DNA of 31,976 bases from the NCBI GenBank assembly GCA_045577175.1, contig JAZNHT010000015.1:1-31976 (forward strand). Reading direction: 5' to 3'. The position numbers and the translations under genes are program-made. The stretch's first letter is position 1; each line of letters starts with the position of its first letter. Under the pieces are notes generated by a model, which saw only the letters and a list, made by a program, of their open reading frames with translations, was not told the DNA's origin and did no database searches. Origin of the DNA: SIG701 sp045577175 (GTDB lineage Bacteria > Bacillota > Clostridia > Oscillospirales > CAG-272). Shown in pieces: positions 16,061 through 23,139 of the stretch.

Positions 16061-16909
16061 ATGAGTTCCCATGTGATTATCGGCATCGACGTCGGCGGAA
16101 GCACGACCAAAATCGGCGGATTTGACCTCACCGGCGGCGAGCGCCGTCTGATTGAGCCGCTTTTCGTGCGCGCAACCGATCCGATCACGTCCATCTACGG
16201 CGCATTCGGCAAATTTACCGATCTGAACGGACTTGCCCTCACCGATATTGAAAAAGTGATGATTACCGGCGTAGGCTCGTCCTACATCCAGCGCCCGATC
16301 TATTCCCTGCCGTGCGAGGTCACGCCCGAATTTCGCTGCATCGGTCTGGGCGGCTTGTATCTGTCGGGCTTGGATCGCGCAATCGTGGCAAGCCTCGGCA
16401 CGGGCACAGCCCTCGTACACGCCGAACGCGGAGAAGCACCGCAGTATCTGGGCGGCACGGGTGTTGGCGGCGGTACACTTATGGGACTGGCGAAAAAGAT
16501 GCTCGGCATGGAAAATCTCGAGCACATCGAGGAGCTTGCCCGCGAGGGCGATCTCTCCCGCGTGGACTTAAAAATCAGCGATCTGACGAAGCAGGACATC
16601 GTCCCCGGATTTTCGGACAAGATGACGGCATCCAACTTTGCCAACGTGAGCGACATCACGACGAAGCCGGACATCGCGCTCGGCATCATCAATCTCGTGT
16701 TTGAAACGATCGGCATGGTAGCGATTTTCGCCGCGCGCAATCACCGTCTGCGCGACATCGTGCTGACGGGCAATCTGACGAGCGTTGCGCACGCGCCCGA
16801 GGTGTTCGGCACGCTGAACAAGATGTTTGACATGAATTTCACGATTCCGGAGCGTTCGCAGTTCGGTCCCGTCATCGGTGCCGCGCTGTCCGGGTGCACA
16901 GCGAAATAA
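16061..16909 (+). CDS. coaW: Type II pantothenate kinase (CoaW/PanK-II)
   Basis: The 282-residue protein is an ASKHA-fold kinase: IIGIDVGGSTTKIGGFD (phosphate 1 loop, residues 6-22), VMITGVGSSYI, AIVASLGTGTALVHA (phosphate 2), GGTGVGGGTLMGLAKKML, LSRVDLKISDLTKQDIVPG, MTASNFANVS and IVLTGNLTSV, with the C-terminal FGPVIGAALSG. This order is that of type II PanK from Firmicutes, similar in size to S. aureus CoaW. It phosphorylates pantothenate as the first step of coenzyme A synthesis and in bacteria is usually not feedback-inhibited. The ATG at 16061 has AAGGAGG (16048-16054). It is a single-gene unit ending in the shared terminator at 16918. A CoA supply link to the phosphopantetheinyl transferase at 28048 is possible but not shown by position. 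Confidence 0.9.
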   Translation: MSSHVIIGIDVGGSTTKIGGFDLTGGERRLIEPLFVRATDPITSIYGAFGKFTDLNGLALTDIEKVMITGVGSSYIQRPIYSLPCEVTPEFRCIGLGGLYLSGLDRAIVASLGTGTALVHAERGEAPQYLGGTGVGGGTLMGLAKKMLGMENLEHIEELAREGDLSRVDLKISDLTKQDIVPGFSDKMTASNFANVSDITTKPDIALGIINLVFETIGMVAIFAARNHRLRDIVLTGNLTSVAHAPEVFGTLNKMFDMNFTIPERSQFGPVIGAALSGCTAK

Positions 16910-16917
16910 AGCGCACA

Positions 16918-16952
16918 CAAAAACGGTGGGATACCCCCACCGTTTTCTATTT
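16918..16952. terminator. Bidirectional intrinsic terminator between coaW and hom
   Basis: AAAACGGTGGG (16920-16930) pairs with CCCACCGTTTT (16936-16946), 11 bp and perfect, with T-rich flanks on both sides. It sits between the convergent coaW and homoserine dehydrogenase stops. Confidence 0.9.
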
Positions 16953-18179
16953 TCAGTCAAGCAGACGGAGCACGGACTCGACCGTGCCGGGCAGAGAAGC
17001 GATCGCCTTCGCAGCCGCCGCCTCGGTGAGACTCGGCGTGACAAATTCCGCCACACCTGCCGGTGTATCCGCAACCTCGGTCACGTCACCGAACAGAAGG
17101 CGTGCGGCGTCCATAACCTCTTCTGCTGATGCACCCGCCACGCGGATATACATGCGGTTCTTGCTCTCGGCAAACGGACGGACAAAGCCCGCGGGGGCTT
17201 TTTCCCACGTGCGGTTTGCCTCCGTTTTGTACGCACCGCTCAGTGCCGCGGTTACGTCGGAGATGACCGCACCTGCGGTCGGGTATCTGCCGGCACCGCG
17301 TCCGTAGTACAGAACGTCACCGGTCAGCGAGGTAACGGCGGAAACGCCGTTATATACGTCATCGATGTGCGCAAGCGGATTCTTTCCGTCCACGATACGC
17401 GGACAAACAGAAACAGACACCCCGTTTCCTTCACGAACGAACGAGCCGATCAGACGGACAGCACCGCCGAGACGTTTGGCGGCATCAATATCCTTCGTGG
17501 TGAGCTTGGACATCGTTTCGGTATACACATCCGCTTCGTTTACGATCACGCCCGTGGCAACGGCGGTGAGGATCATAATCTTTCTCTGTGCATCAAAGCC
17601 GTGGATGTCCGCCGACGGATCCTTCTCCGCATAGCCGAGCTGTTGTGCTTCGGCGAGCGCCTCCTCAAAGGAGATGCCGCCGTCACGCATACGGGTGAGA
17701 ATGTAGTTCGTCGTACCGTTCAGAATACCGCGCACCGCGGTCACAATATCGGACGCAAGGCTTGTACGGATGGAGCGAATCAGCGGAATACCGCCGCCGA
17801 CGCTTGCCTCGTACAGGTATGCGACGCCGTTTTCATCGGCAAGTCGCATCAGCTCCTCGCCGTGCTTGGCAACGAGCTCCTTATTGGAGGTGACGACGTG
17901 CTTGCCTGCCTTGAGCGCGGCAGTCGAGAACGCAAGAGCGGGATTGACACCGCCCATCGTCTCAACGACGAGCTCAATCTCGGGATCGTTCATAATAATA
18001 TTCACGTCATGGATCACGCGGTCCGCATACGGCGAATCGGGGAAATCACGGAGGTCGAGAATGTACTTGACGTACACGTGATCTCCGGCAGCGGCACGGA
18101 TCATAGCGGCATTTTCATCGGTAAGTGAAACAACACCGCCTCCGACGACACCGAATCCTATTACAGCAATCTTTTTCAT
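16953..18179 (-). CDS. hom: Homoserine dehydrogenase
   Basis: The 408-residue protein has an N-terminal NAD(P) Rossmann motif (IAVIGFGVVGGGVV, GxGxxG at 8-13), VVETMGGVNPA, the KHVVTSNKELVAKHGEEL segment with the catalytic-site lysines, and the homoserine-binding domain (YEASVGGGIPLIRSIRTSL...GILNGTTNYILTRM, QQLGYAEKDPSADIHGFDAQRKI). The last ~75 residues (RMYIRVAGASAEEVMDAARLLFGDVTEV) look like the regulatory ACT domain of Firmicutes Hom. It reduces aspartate semialdehyde to homoserine for threonine and methionine. No thrB/thrC adjoins it. AAAGG lies ten bases before the ATG at 18179. The upstream pair luxS-mtnN has no visible terminator, so some transcripts may continue into hom, which would group homocysteine recycling with methionine precursor supply. 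Confidence 0.93.
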   Translation of the reverse strand: MKKIAVIGFGVVGGGVVSLTDENAAMIRAAAGDHVYVKYILDLRDFPDSPYADRVIHDVNIIMNDPEIELVVETMGGVNPALAFSTAALKAGKHVVTSNKELVAKHGEELMRLADENGVAYLYEASVGGGIPLIRSIRTSLASDIVTAVRGILNGTTNYILTRMRDGGISFEEALAEAQQLGYAEKDPSADIHGFDAQRKIMILTAVATGVIVNEADVYTETMSKLTTKDIDAAKRLGGAVRLIGSFVREGNGVSVSVCPRIVDGKNPLAHIDDVYNGVSAVTSLTGDVLYYGRGAGRYPTAGAVISDVTAALSGAYKTEANRTWEKAPAGFVRPFAESKNRMYIRVAGASAEEVMDAARLLFGDVTEVADTPAGVAEFVTPSLTEAAAAKAIASLPGTVESVLRLLD

Positions 18180-18231
18180 ATTCGTAAGCCTTTCCGAAAG
18201 TCAGATTTCTGAAAATTTATACATATACAGT

Positions 18232-18260
18232 AGTATACCACAGAAAAATCGCTTCTGCAA
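18232..18260 (-). promoter_or_regulatory. Sigma-A promoter of hom
   Basis: On the minus strand TTGCAG (18255-18260), 17 bases, TATACT (18232-18237), with TGTGG before the -10. Downstream bases repeat the GTATAT seen after the coaW -10. Confidence 0.7.
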
Positions 18261-18276
18261 GAGATTTTCGGGATTT

Positions 18277-18978
18277 TCACGCCTCCGCCTTCAGAAATGC
18301 GCGGACTACCTCAGCCGATTTCGCCGCGGCAATCTTCACGAACGTGGGGAAATCCATGACGGCGTCCTCATTTCCGCCGTCGGAGATCGCGCGGATGACG
18401 GCAAACGGCACCTGATTGACCGTGCAGACCTGCCCGATCGCGGCGCCCTCCATCTCGCAGGCGATCGCCCCGAACGTGTCGCGGATGTACGATTTTTTCT
18501 CCGAATCGGCAACAAACTGATCCCCCGAGGCAACCGTGCCGACAGCATAGCGGATCGCCATCCCGTCCAAAACGGCGGTGATTTTTTCGCACAGCACGGC
18601 ATCCGCCGGCATCTTCACGAGATTCAAGCCGGAGATCAGCCCGACCGGATCGCCGATCGGGGAGGTATCCATATCGTGCTCAACGACGTTCTCCGCAATC
18701 GCAAGATCGCCGATGGAGAGCTTGTCCGTGAGCGTGCCTGCCACGCCCGTGTTGATGACGGCGCGCACGTCATACCTGAGAATCATCGTCTGTGCCGCCA
18801 TGGCAGCAAACACCTTGCCGACACCGCAGACGGACAAAACGACGGGCACCCCGTCCAAAATTCCCTTGATGAAGGTCAGCCCCCCCGCGATCTCGACCGT
18901 TCTGTTTTCCAAAGCGGCGGCGAGGGTGTCGATCTCCACCTGCATCGCGCCGATGATGCCGATCGGTTGTTTATTCAT
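18277..18978 (-). CDS. mtnN: 5'-methylthioadenosine/S-adenosylhomocysteine nucleosidase
   Basis: The 233-residue protein matches MTA/SAH nucleosidase (Pfs): IGIIGAMQVEIDTL with the catalytic Glu12 equivalent, VCGVGKVFAAMAAQTMI, VINTGVAGTL, VASGDQFV, CEMEGAAIGQVC (ribose-binding Met-Glu) and AIRAISDGG with the catalytic Asp. It cleaves adenine from SAH and MTA in the cytoplasm, giving S-ribosylhomocysteine, the LuxS substrate. Its ATG overlaps the luxS stop by 8 bases (18971-18978), so the two are translationally coupled; GGAG nine bases upstream lies inside luxS. Together they recycle SAH and can release the AI-2 precursor. Confidence 0.94.
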   Translation of the reverse strand: MNKQPIGIIGAMQVEIDTLAAALENRTVEIAGGLTFIKGILDGVPVVLSVCGVGKVFAAMAAQTMILRYDVRAVINTGVAGTLTDKLSIGDLAIAENVVEHDMDTSPIGDPVGLISGLNLVKMPADAVLCEKITAVLDGMAIRYAVGTVASGDQFVADSEKKSYIRDTFGAIACEMEGAAIGQVCTVNQVPFAVIRAISDGGNEDAVMDFPTFVKIAAAKSAEVVRAFLKAEA

Positions 18979-19435
18979 AAGAAAAGCTCCATTCTTCTTT
19001 TGTATTCAATACGTCAAGATACGCCGCGCACTCGCGCTTTGCATCCGCGAGATCAAGATCGAGATAATTGCCGCACTCAACCCGGGCCGCGCCGAACACC
19101 TCGCCCTCGTGTGCGAGAATTTTGGCAAGCACGTCCTTGACAACGGCGAGCACCTCTCTGTTATCCGCCTCGCGGACGAGGAGATAAAATCCCGTGCGGC
19201 ACCCCATCGGGCCGAAGTAGAGAACGCGGTCGGCGATCCGGCTGTTGCGCACAAGGGTAGCAAACATATGCTCAACGGAATGGGCGGTGCGCGTATCCAT
19301 ATACTCGCCGCCGTTCGGCTTTCGTGTGCGGAGGTCGTACGTTGTCACGTCGCCGTCCACGCGGGAGATATAGATGCCCGGCGTGAGCTTATCGTGATCG
19401 ACGGTGAAGCTGGTAATGCGCTGAATTTCGTTCAT
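18971..19435 (-). CDS. luxS: S-ribosylhomocysteine lyase LuxS
   Basis: Starting from the ATG at 19435 the 154-residue protein is a full-length LuxS: ITSFTVDHDKLTPGIYISR, the metal motif HSVEH (H52, H56; usually HTLEH), GPMGCRTGFYL (C79, the active-site Cys) and ECGNY (C121, third metal ligand). It cleaves S-ribosylhomocysteine to homocysteine and DPD, the AI-2 precursor. AAAGGAG (19442-19448) sits six bases before this ATG, which is why I place the start here. However, the frame stays open upstream into a membrane segment (19436-19855) with its own ribosome site, so a longer membrane-LuxS form can also be made. Confidence 0.93.
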   Translation of the reverse strand: MNEIQRITSFTVDHDKLTPGIYISRVDGDVTTYDLRTRKPNGGEYMDTRTAHSVEHMFATLVRNSRIADRVLYFGPMGCRTGFYLLVREADNREVLAVVKDVLAKILAHEGEVFGAARVECGNYLDLDLADAKRECAAYLDVLNTKEEWSFSYE

Positions 19436-19855
19436 GGGATTCTCCTTTGTCAGTCTCTTTTTTCTGTCCGCACTCCATCTTCGGCATGCGTTTATGAATG
19501 CGGTGATGGTTGAGGTTATAGCGGCAGCACCACCCGTAATGAGTGCAAAAAACTCTCCAAGCATTAAAGATGAAAAAAGATCATTCGCCGGATAATTCGG
19601 GCGGTAAAAAAGAATGCCTTGCCCAAGGCAAGTCAGTACAGCGGCAACGATAGCGAACGTATACCGTCCGTGTCGCGCAATCGTGTACCAAACGACGTGC
19701 AAAGCGGCAAGCATCGGTGTAACCACCATGGAGCACACGATAACATCATCTATCGACGAAGCATGCATCCGTACTGCCAAGGGAAGAAGATAGGCTGTAA
19801 CGGCAACAAGAAACACATACAGAATCTCAAGGGAATATTTTTTGAGCGTGCGCAT
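19436..19855 (-). CDS. Four-helix membrane segment, in frame with and open into luxS
   Basis: From the ATG at 19855 (MRTLKKYSLEILYVF, GGAGG seven bases upstream) 140 codons encode about four hydrophobic helices: ILYVFLVAVTAYLLPLAV, VIVCSMVVTPMLAALHVVW, YTFAIVAAVLTCLGQGILF and LFSSLMLGEFFALITGGAAA. A basic tail (RRWSADRKKRLTKENP) then runs into the LuxS Met without a stop. I do not recognise the family. The junction has an A6 run (T at 19458-19463) in the phase A AAA AAG; removing one A would put a TGA at 19452-19450, right before the luxS ribosome site. So the segment may be a separate gene whose stop was lost or is reached by slippage, or a true fusion giving a 294-residue membrane-tethered LuxS. 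Palindromic element B starts about 30 bases upstream. Confidence 0.6.
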
Positions 19856-19884
19856 CGGGACACCTCCGCAGGGCGTTTTTCTTA

Positions 19885-20090
19885 CTCCCAATTACCTTTT
19901 TGTGTTCCCGCTGTGCCTCCCTCCGAGAGGGAGGGGGAGCACGAAGTGGTGGAAGGAGCCTGCGGAACGTAAAAATTTGCTGAATTTCATCGTTTACGCA
20001 CTCTCCCTCACCCGACTTCGTCGGGAGCTCCCTCCCGGAGGGAGCCTTATGGAGTCAGTTGCTGTATAGGAACACAAAGTCGAATTGGGA
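19885..20090. mobile_element. Palindromic MITE-like element, copy B, with probable 9-bp target duplication
   Basis: Imperfect ~21-base terminal inverted repeats: CCCAATT then TTTTTGTGTTCC at the left (19887-19908), GGAACACAAA then AATTGGG at the right (20069-20089). Inside are nested hairpins: CCTCCCTCCGAGAGGGAGG (19917-19935), CACGAAGTG, CCCGACTTCGTCGGG (20011-20025) and CTCCCTCCCGGAGGGAG (20029-20045). The 9-mer TTTTTCTTA occurs on both sides (19876-19884 and 20091-20099). No protein is encoded. The element ends about 30 bases upstream of the start codon of the membrane-luxS reading frame. Confidence 0.7.
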
Positions 20091-20099
20091 TTTTTCTTA

Positions 20100-20609
20100 T
20101 TGTATCATATTTTGAAGGAAAATGGAAGAGGCAATTTAAAAAACGGGGAGGCGTTAAACGTGGACCGCCTCCGCCCCCCCGCCACGATCGGAGAGAAGGG
20201 GAGCCCCTTCTCTCCGACACCTCTCATCCCATATACGGCGATTCGCGAAACAGGCGCCGTCAGCTGCCGTTCAAGCTGCAACCGAAATCGTAGCCGAGTA
20301 ACGTGCAGCGCCTTTCTTTGCGATGCATATGCGCCACAATTTCCCGCGTTGCGGGAAACCGAAAGTTTTAACGGCTCCCTCCGAGCTTTCGTTTCAGAAT
20401 ACGCCGCTCAAGCGGCGTGGTTACGGGCGAAAGATTTGCGTATTTCTCTCCTTAACAAACTTCGCCTAGCCAAGGATGTGTAGGGGTGAATTTCTGCGGA
20501 AGCAGAAAGAGGGGGAGAGAAAACTTCGGCGCTTGAGATGGTTTCTCTCCCCCTCTTGCAGAAAAATTCCGCAAAAGTTCTATTTAATTCGGGGCAAAGG
20601 GCAACGCCC
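20100..20609. repeat. Hairpin-rich non-coding stretch downstream of the atp operon
   Basis: No convincing gene. Listed inverted repeats: GGAGGCG...CGCCTCC (20144-20171); a 14-bp perfect pair TCGGAGAGAAGGGG / CCCCTTCTCTCCGA (20188-20201 with 20204-20217); TTCCCGC-GTT-GCGGGAA (20340-20356); ACGCCGC-TCAA-GCGGCGT (20401-20418); and a 15-bp pair AGAGGGGGAGAGAAA / TTTCTCTCCCCCTCT (20508-20522 with 20542-20556) inside an outer TGCGGAA / TTCCGCA. It may be one or more interspersed elements or a structured RNA. The last hairpin could help end the atp transcript, but no T-run follows, so I do not call a terminator. Confidence 0.45.
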
Positions 20610-20867
20610 TCACTCCCACTGAAAATCCGCGCTGAGCATCCGCACGTCCTCTCCGCTCACGGTGAGCATACCGCCCGAATACGTTGCACGGCGGATCTCC
20701 TCGCCGACGTACACGCGGCATTCGCCTGCCTTGAGCGCAGTCACAAACGGAATGTGCCCTGCCAAAATCGCAAGCTCGCCCTCTATGCTGCGGACGGAAA
20801 GCTGCACGGCATCTCCGTCGTAACGAAGCCCGTCCGGTGCGGCGATTTGCAGATGAAACGTCTTCAT
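20610..20867 (-). CDS. atpC: ATP synthase F1 epsilon subunit, short form without the C-terminal helices
   Basis: The 85 residues (MKTFHLQIAAPDGLRYDGDAVQLSVRSIEGELAILAGHIPFVTALKAGECRVY...YSGGMLTVSGEDVRMLSADFQWE) correspond to the N-terminal beta sandwich of epsilon only. Typical family length is about 135, where the last ~45 residues form the helical hairpin that can extend and inhibit ATP hydrolysis. Here the reading frame stops cleanly after the barrel. The ATG overlaps the atpD stop (ATGA, 20864-20867), consistent with coupled translation. The protein sits on the gamma subunit at the foot of the rotor. It is the last gene of the operon. Confidence 0.92.
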   Translation of the reverse strand: MKTFHLQIAAPDGLRYDGDAVQLSVRSIEGELAILAGHIPFVTALKAGECRVYVGEEIRRATYSGGMLTVSGEDVRMLSADFQWE

Positions 20868-22267
20868 GCCTTTACGCCCTTCGCCTTCTCAATCGCCTCG
20901 TCGATCGTGCCGACAAAGAGGAACGCCGACTCGGGCAGATCGTCATGCTTGCCGTCGAGGATTTCCTTAAATCCGCGGATTGTTTCCTTCAGCGGCACAT
21001 ACTGTCCCGGGAATCCGTTGTACTGCTCCGCGACGTGGAACGCCTGCGAGAGGAATCTCTGAATCTTTCTCGCACGGTAGACGGTGTTCTTGTCCTCCTC
21101 GGACAATTCATCCATACCCATGATTGCGATGATGTCCTGCAGCTCGTTATACCGCTGGAGAATCTGCTTGACACGGCGTGCGACCTCGTAATGCTCCTCG
21201 CCCACGATGTCGGGGGAGAGAATACGGCTCGTTGATTCCAGCGGATCGACGGCGGGATAGATACCCATCGACGAGATCGCACGGGAGAGAACCGTCGTCG
21301 CGTCAAGATGCGCAAACGTCGTCGCCGGTGCGGGGTCGGTCAAATCGTCCGCAGGGACGTACACCGCCTGCACGGATGTGATCGATCCGCGCTTGGTGGA
21401 CGTGATTCGCTCCTGAAGCGCACCCATCTCCGTTGCCAGCGTAGGCTGATAACCGACCGCGGACGGCATACGTCCGAGCAGGGCGGAAACCTCCGAGCCT
21501 GCCTGCGTGAATCGGAAAATATTATCGATAAACAAGAGCACGTCCTGCCCCTCACGGTCGCGGAAATACTCCGCCATCGTAAGTCCGGTAAGACCGACGC
21601 GCATACGCGCTCCCGGCGGCTCGTTCATCTGACCGTAGACGAGTGCCGTCTTGCCGAGGACGCCGGACTCCGCCATTTCGTTATACAGATCGTTGCCCTC
21701 ACGGGTACGCTCGCCGACACCGGTGAACACGGACAAGCCGCCGTGGTGGGATGCGATATTATGGATCAGCTCCATGATAACGACCGTTTTGCCGACGCCT
21801 GCGCCGCCGAACAGACCGACCTTACCGCCCTTTGCGTACGGACAGATGAGGTCGATAACCTTGATGCCCGTCTCCAAAATTTCCGTAGACGTGCTCTGCT
21901 CGTCATACGCCGGAGCCGGACGGTGGATTTCCCACTTCTCCTCTGTTTCGGGTGCCGGCTTTTCATCGACAGGCTCGCCGAGCACGTTGAAAATCCGACC
22001 GAGCGTCTCTTTTCCGACAGGCACCGTGATGCAGTGTCCCGTGTCCGTCACCTTGGCACCGCGCACCAGTCCGTCCGTGGAGCTCATGGCGACACAGCGG
22101 ACAACGCCGTCACCGATATGCTGGGAAACCTCCGCCGTCAGCTTCTTCTCCCCGTGCTCGATCACGAGTGCATTCAGAAGCTCGGGCAGATGCTCCTCGG
22201 GAAACCGCACATCGATGACAGGTCCCATGACCTGCACCACGACGCCGGTATGAAGTTCTTTACTCAT
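20864..22267 (-). CDS. atpD: ATP synthase F1 beta subunit
   Basis: The 467-residue protein has GGAGVGKT (Walker A, 154-161), the catalytic-Glu segment VFTGVGERTREGNDLY, LLFIDNIFRFTQAGSEVSALLGRMPSAVGYQPTLATEMG (Walker B), SITSVQAVYVPADDLTDPAPATTFAHLDATTVLSR and a perfect DELSEED lever. These define the catalytic subunit of F1. It forms the hexamer with AtpA, on the cytoplasmic face of the membrane. GGAGACAGAAT precedes the ATG at 22267. It lies 33 bases after atpG in the operon. Confidence 0.98.
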   Translation of the reverse strand: MSKELHTGVVVQVMGPVIDVRFPEEHLPELLNALVIEHGEKKLTAEVSQHIGDGVVRCVAMSSTDGLVRGAKVTDTGHCITVPVGKETLGRIFNVLGEPVDEKPAPETEEKWEIHRPAPAYDEQSTSTEILETGIKVIDLICPYAKGGKVGLFGGAGVGKTVVIMELIHNIASHHGGLSVFTGVGERTREGNDLYNEMAESGVLGKTALVYGQMNEPPGARMRVGLTGLTMAEYFRDREGQDVLLFIDNIFRFTQAGSEVSALLGRMPSAVGYQPTLATEMGALQERITSTKRGSITSVQAVYVPADDLTDPAPATTFAHLDATTVLSRAISSMGIYPAVDPLESTSRILSPDIVGEEHYEVARRVKQILQRYNELQDIIAIMGMDELSEEDKNTVYRARKIQRFLSQAFHVAEQYNGFPGQYVPLKETIRGFKEILDGKHDDLPESAFLFVGTIDEAIEKAKGVKA

Positions 22268-22300
22268 AATTCTGTCTCCTTATTATAAAGGGATTCCGCA

Positions 22301-23128
22301 TTACATCTGCGCGCCTGCGACGATCTCCGTGATCTCCTGCGTAATCGCGCTCTGACGGGCGCGGTTGTACCTGAGCGTCAGAGAATCGATCATCTCCACG
22401 GCGTTTTTCGTCGCCGTATCACACGCATTACGGCGTGCCGCCAGCTCCGCGGCAAAGGCTTCAACCGCCGCCGCATACACCGTTCCCGCGATATATTCGG
22501 GAATGATTGCAGAGAGCACCGTCTCCGCATCCGGCTCGTACACGGGGGGGATCGCCGTCTCCGATTTCTGCTTTGGCATCTGAAGCGGCAGAAGCGTCTG
22601 CGTTTCCGCCTCCTGCGTGAGCATGGACACAAATTTCGTGGACGCGACGTACACGGCACCGATTTCGCCCTCATCAAAGCGATCCTTGACCGACTGCGCA
22701 ATCTTCGCGCAATCGGCGGAGGTGACCGTCTCGGCGGAATACTCTCCTCCGTCAAAGGAAGCGTATCCGCGGCGAGCGTAATAATCCGCCGCACGGCGTC
22801 CGATCGGCAACACAAAATCGCCCTCGCGGATCGTCTGCGCGACCGATTTGAAAACATTCGAGTTATATCCGCCTGCCAGACCGCGGTCGCCCGCGATCAC
22901 GATCCACAAAGCGGGCAAGCCCTCGCGCACCCTTGCGTAATCGCTGTCCGGCGTTGCCAGATCGGAGAACGCCTCGGCGAGAATGGTGCGGTAAAAGCTC
23001 GCGCCGTCCATACGGGCACGGGCTCTCTTCATTTTGGAAGATGCAACCAGCTCCATCGCTTTCGTGATGTGCATGGTGGAATCCACGCTGCGTATGCGCG
23101 CCTTCAGCGCTTTCGTATTCGCTCCCAT
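22301..23128 (-). CDS. atpG: ATP synthase F1 gamma subunit
   Basis: The 275-residue protein has the two long coiled-coil ends typical of gamma: MGANTKALKARIRSVDSTMHITKAMELVASSKMKRA at the start and ARRNACDTATKNAVEMIDSLTLRYNRARQSAITQEITEIVAGA at the end. A Rossmann-like middle (LWIVIAGDRGLAGGYNSNVFK) separates them. It is the central rotor shaft linking the c ring to the alpha3beta3 hexamer. Gene order and the 11-base gap behind atpA are normal. Confidence 0.97.
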   Translation of the reverse strand: MGANTKALKARIRSVDSTMHITKAMELVASSKMKRARARMDGASFYRTILAEAFSDLATPDSDYARVREGLPALWIVIAGDRGLAGGYNSNVFKSVAQTIREGDFVLPIGRRAADYYARRGYASFDGGEYSAETVTSADCAKIAQSVKDRFDEGEIGAVYVASTKFVSMLTQEAETQTLLPLQMPKQKSETAIPPVYEPDAETVLSAIIPEYIAGTVYAAAVEAFAAELAARRNACDTATKNAVEMIDSLTLRYNRARQSAITQEITEIVAGAQM

Positions 23129-23139
23129 CGTGCGCTCCG

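Noticed and set aside
20085..20483. 132-codon open frame on the plus strand
   Set aside because: No ribosome site, made of hairpin sequence, odd Cys/Arg/Ser composition; looks like a spurious frame over an interspersed repeat.
20610..20640. Intrinsic terminator immediately after atpC
   Set aside because: A small GGGCGTTGCCC hairpin lies at 20598-20608 but no T-run follows it on the minus strand.
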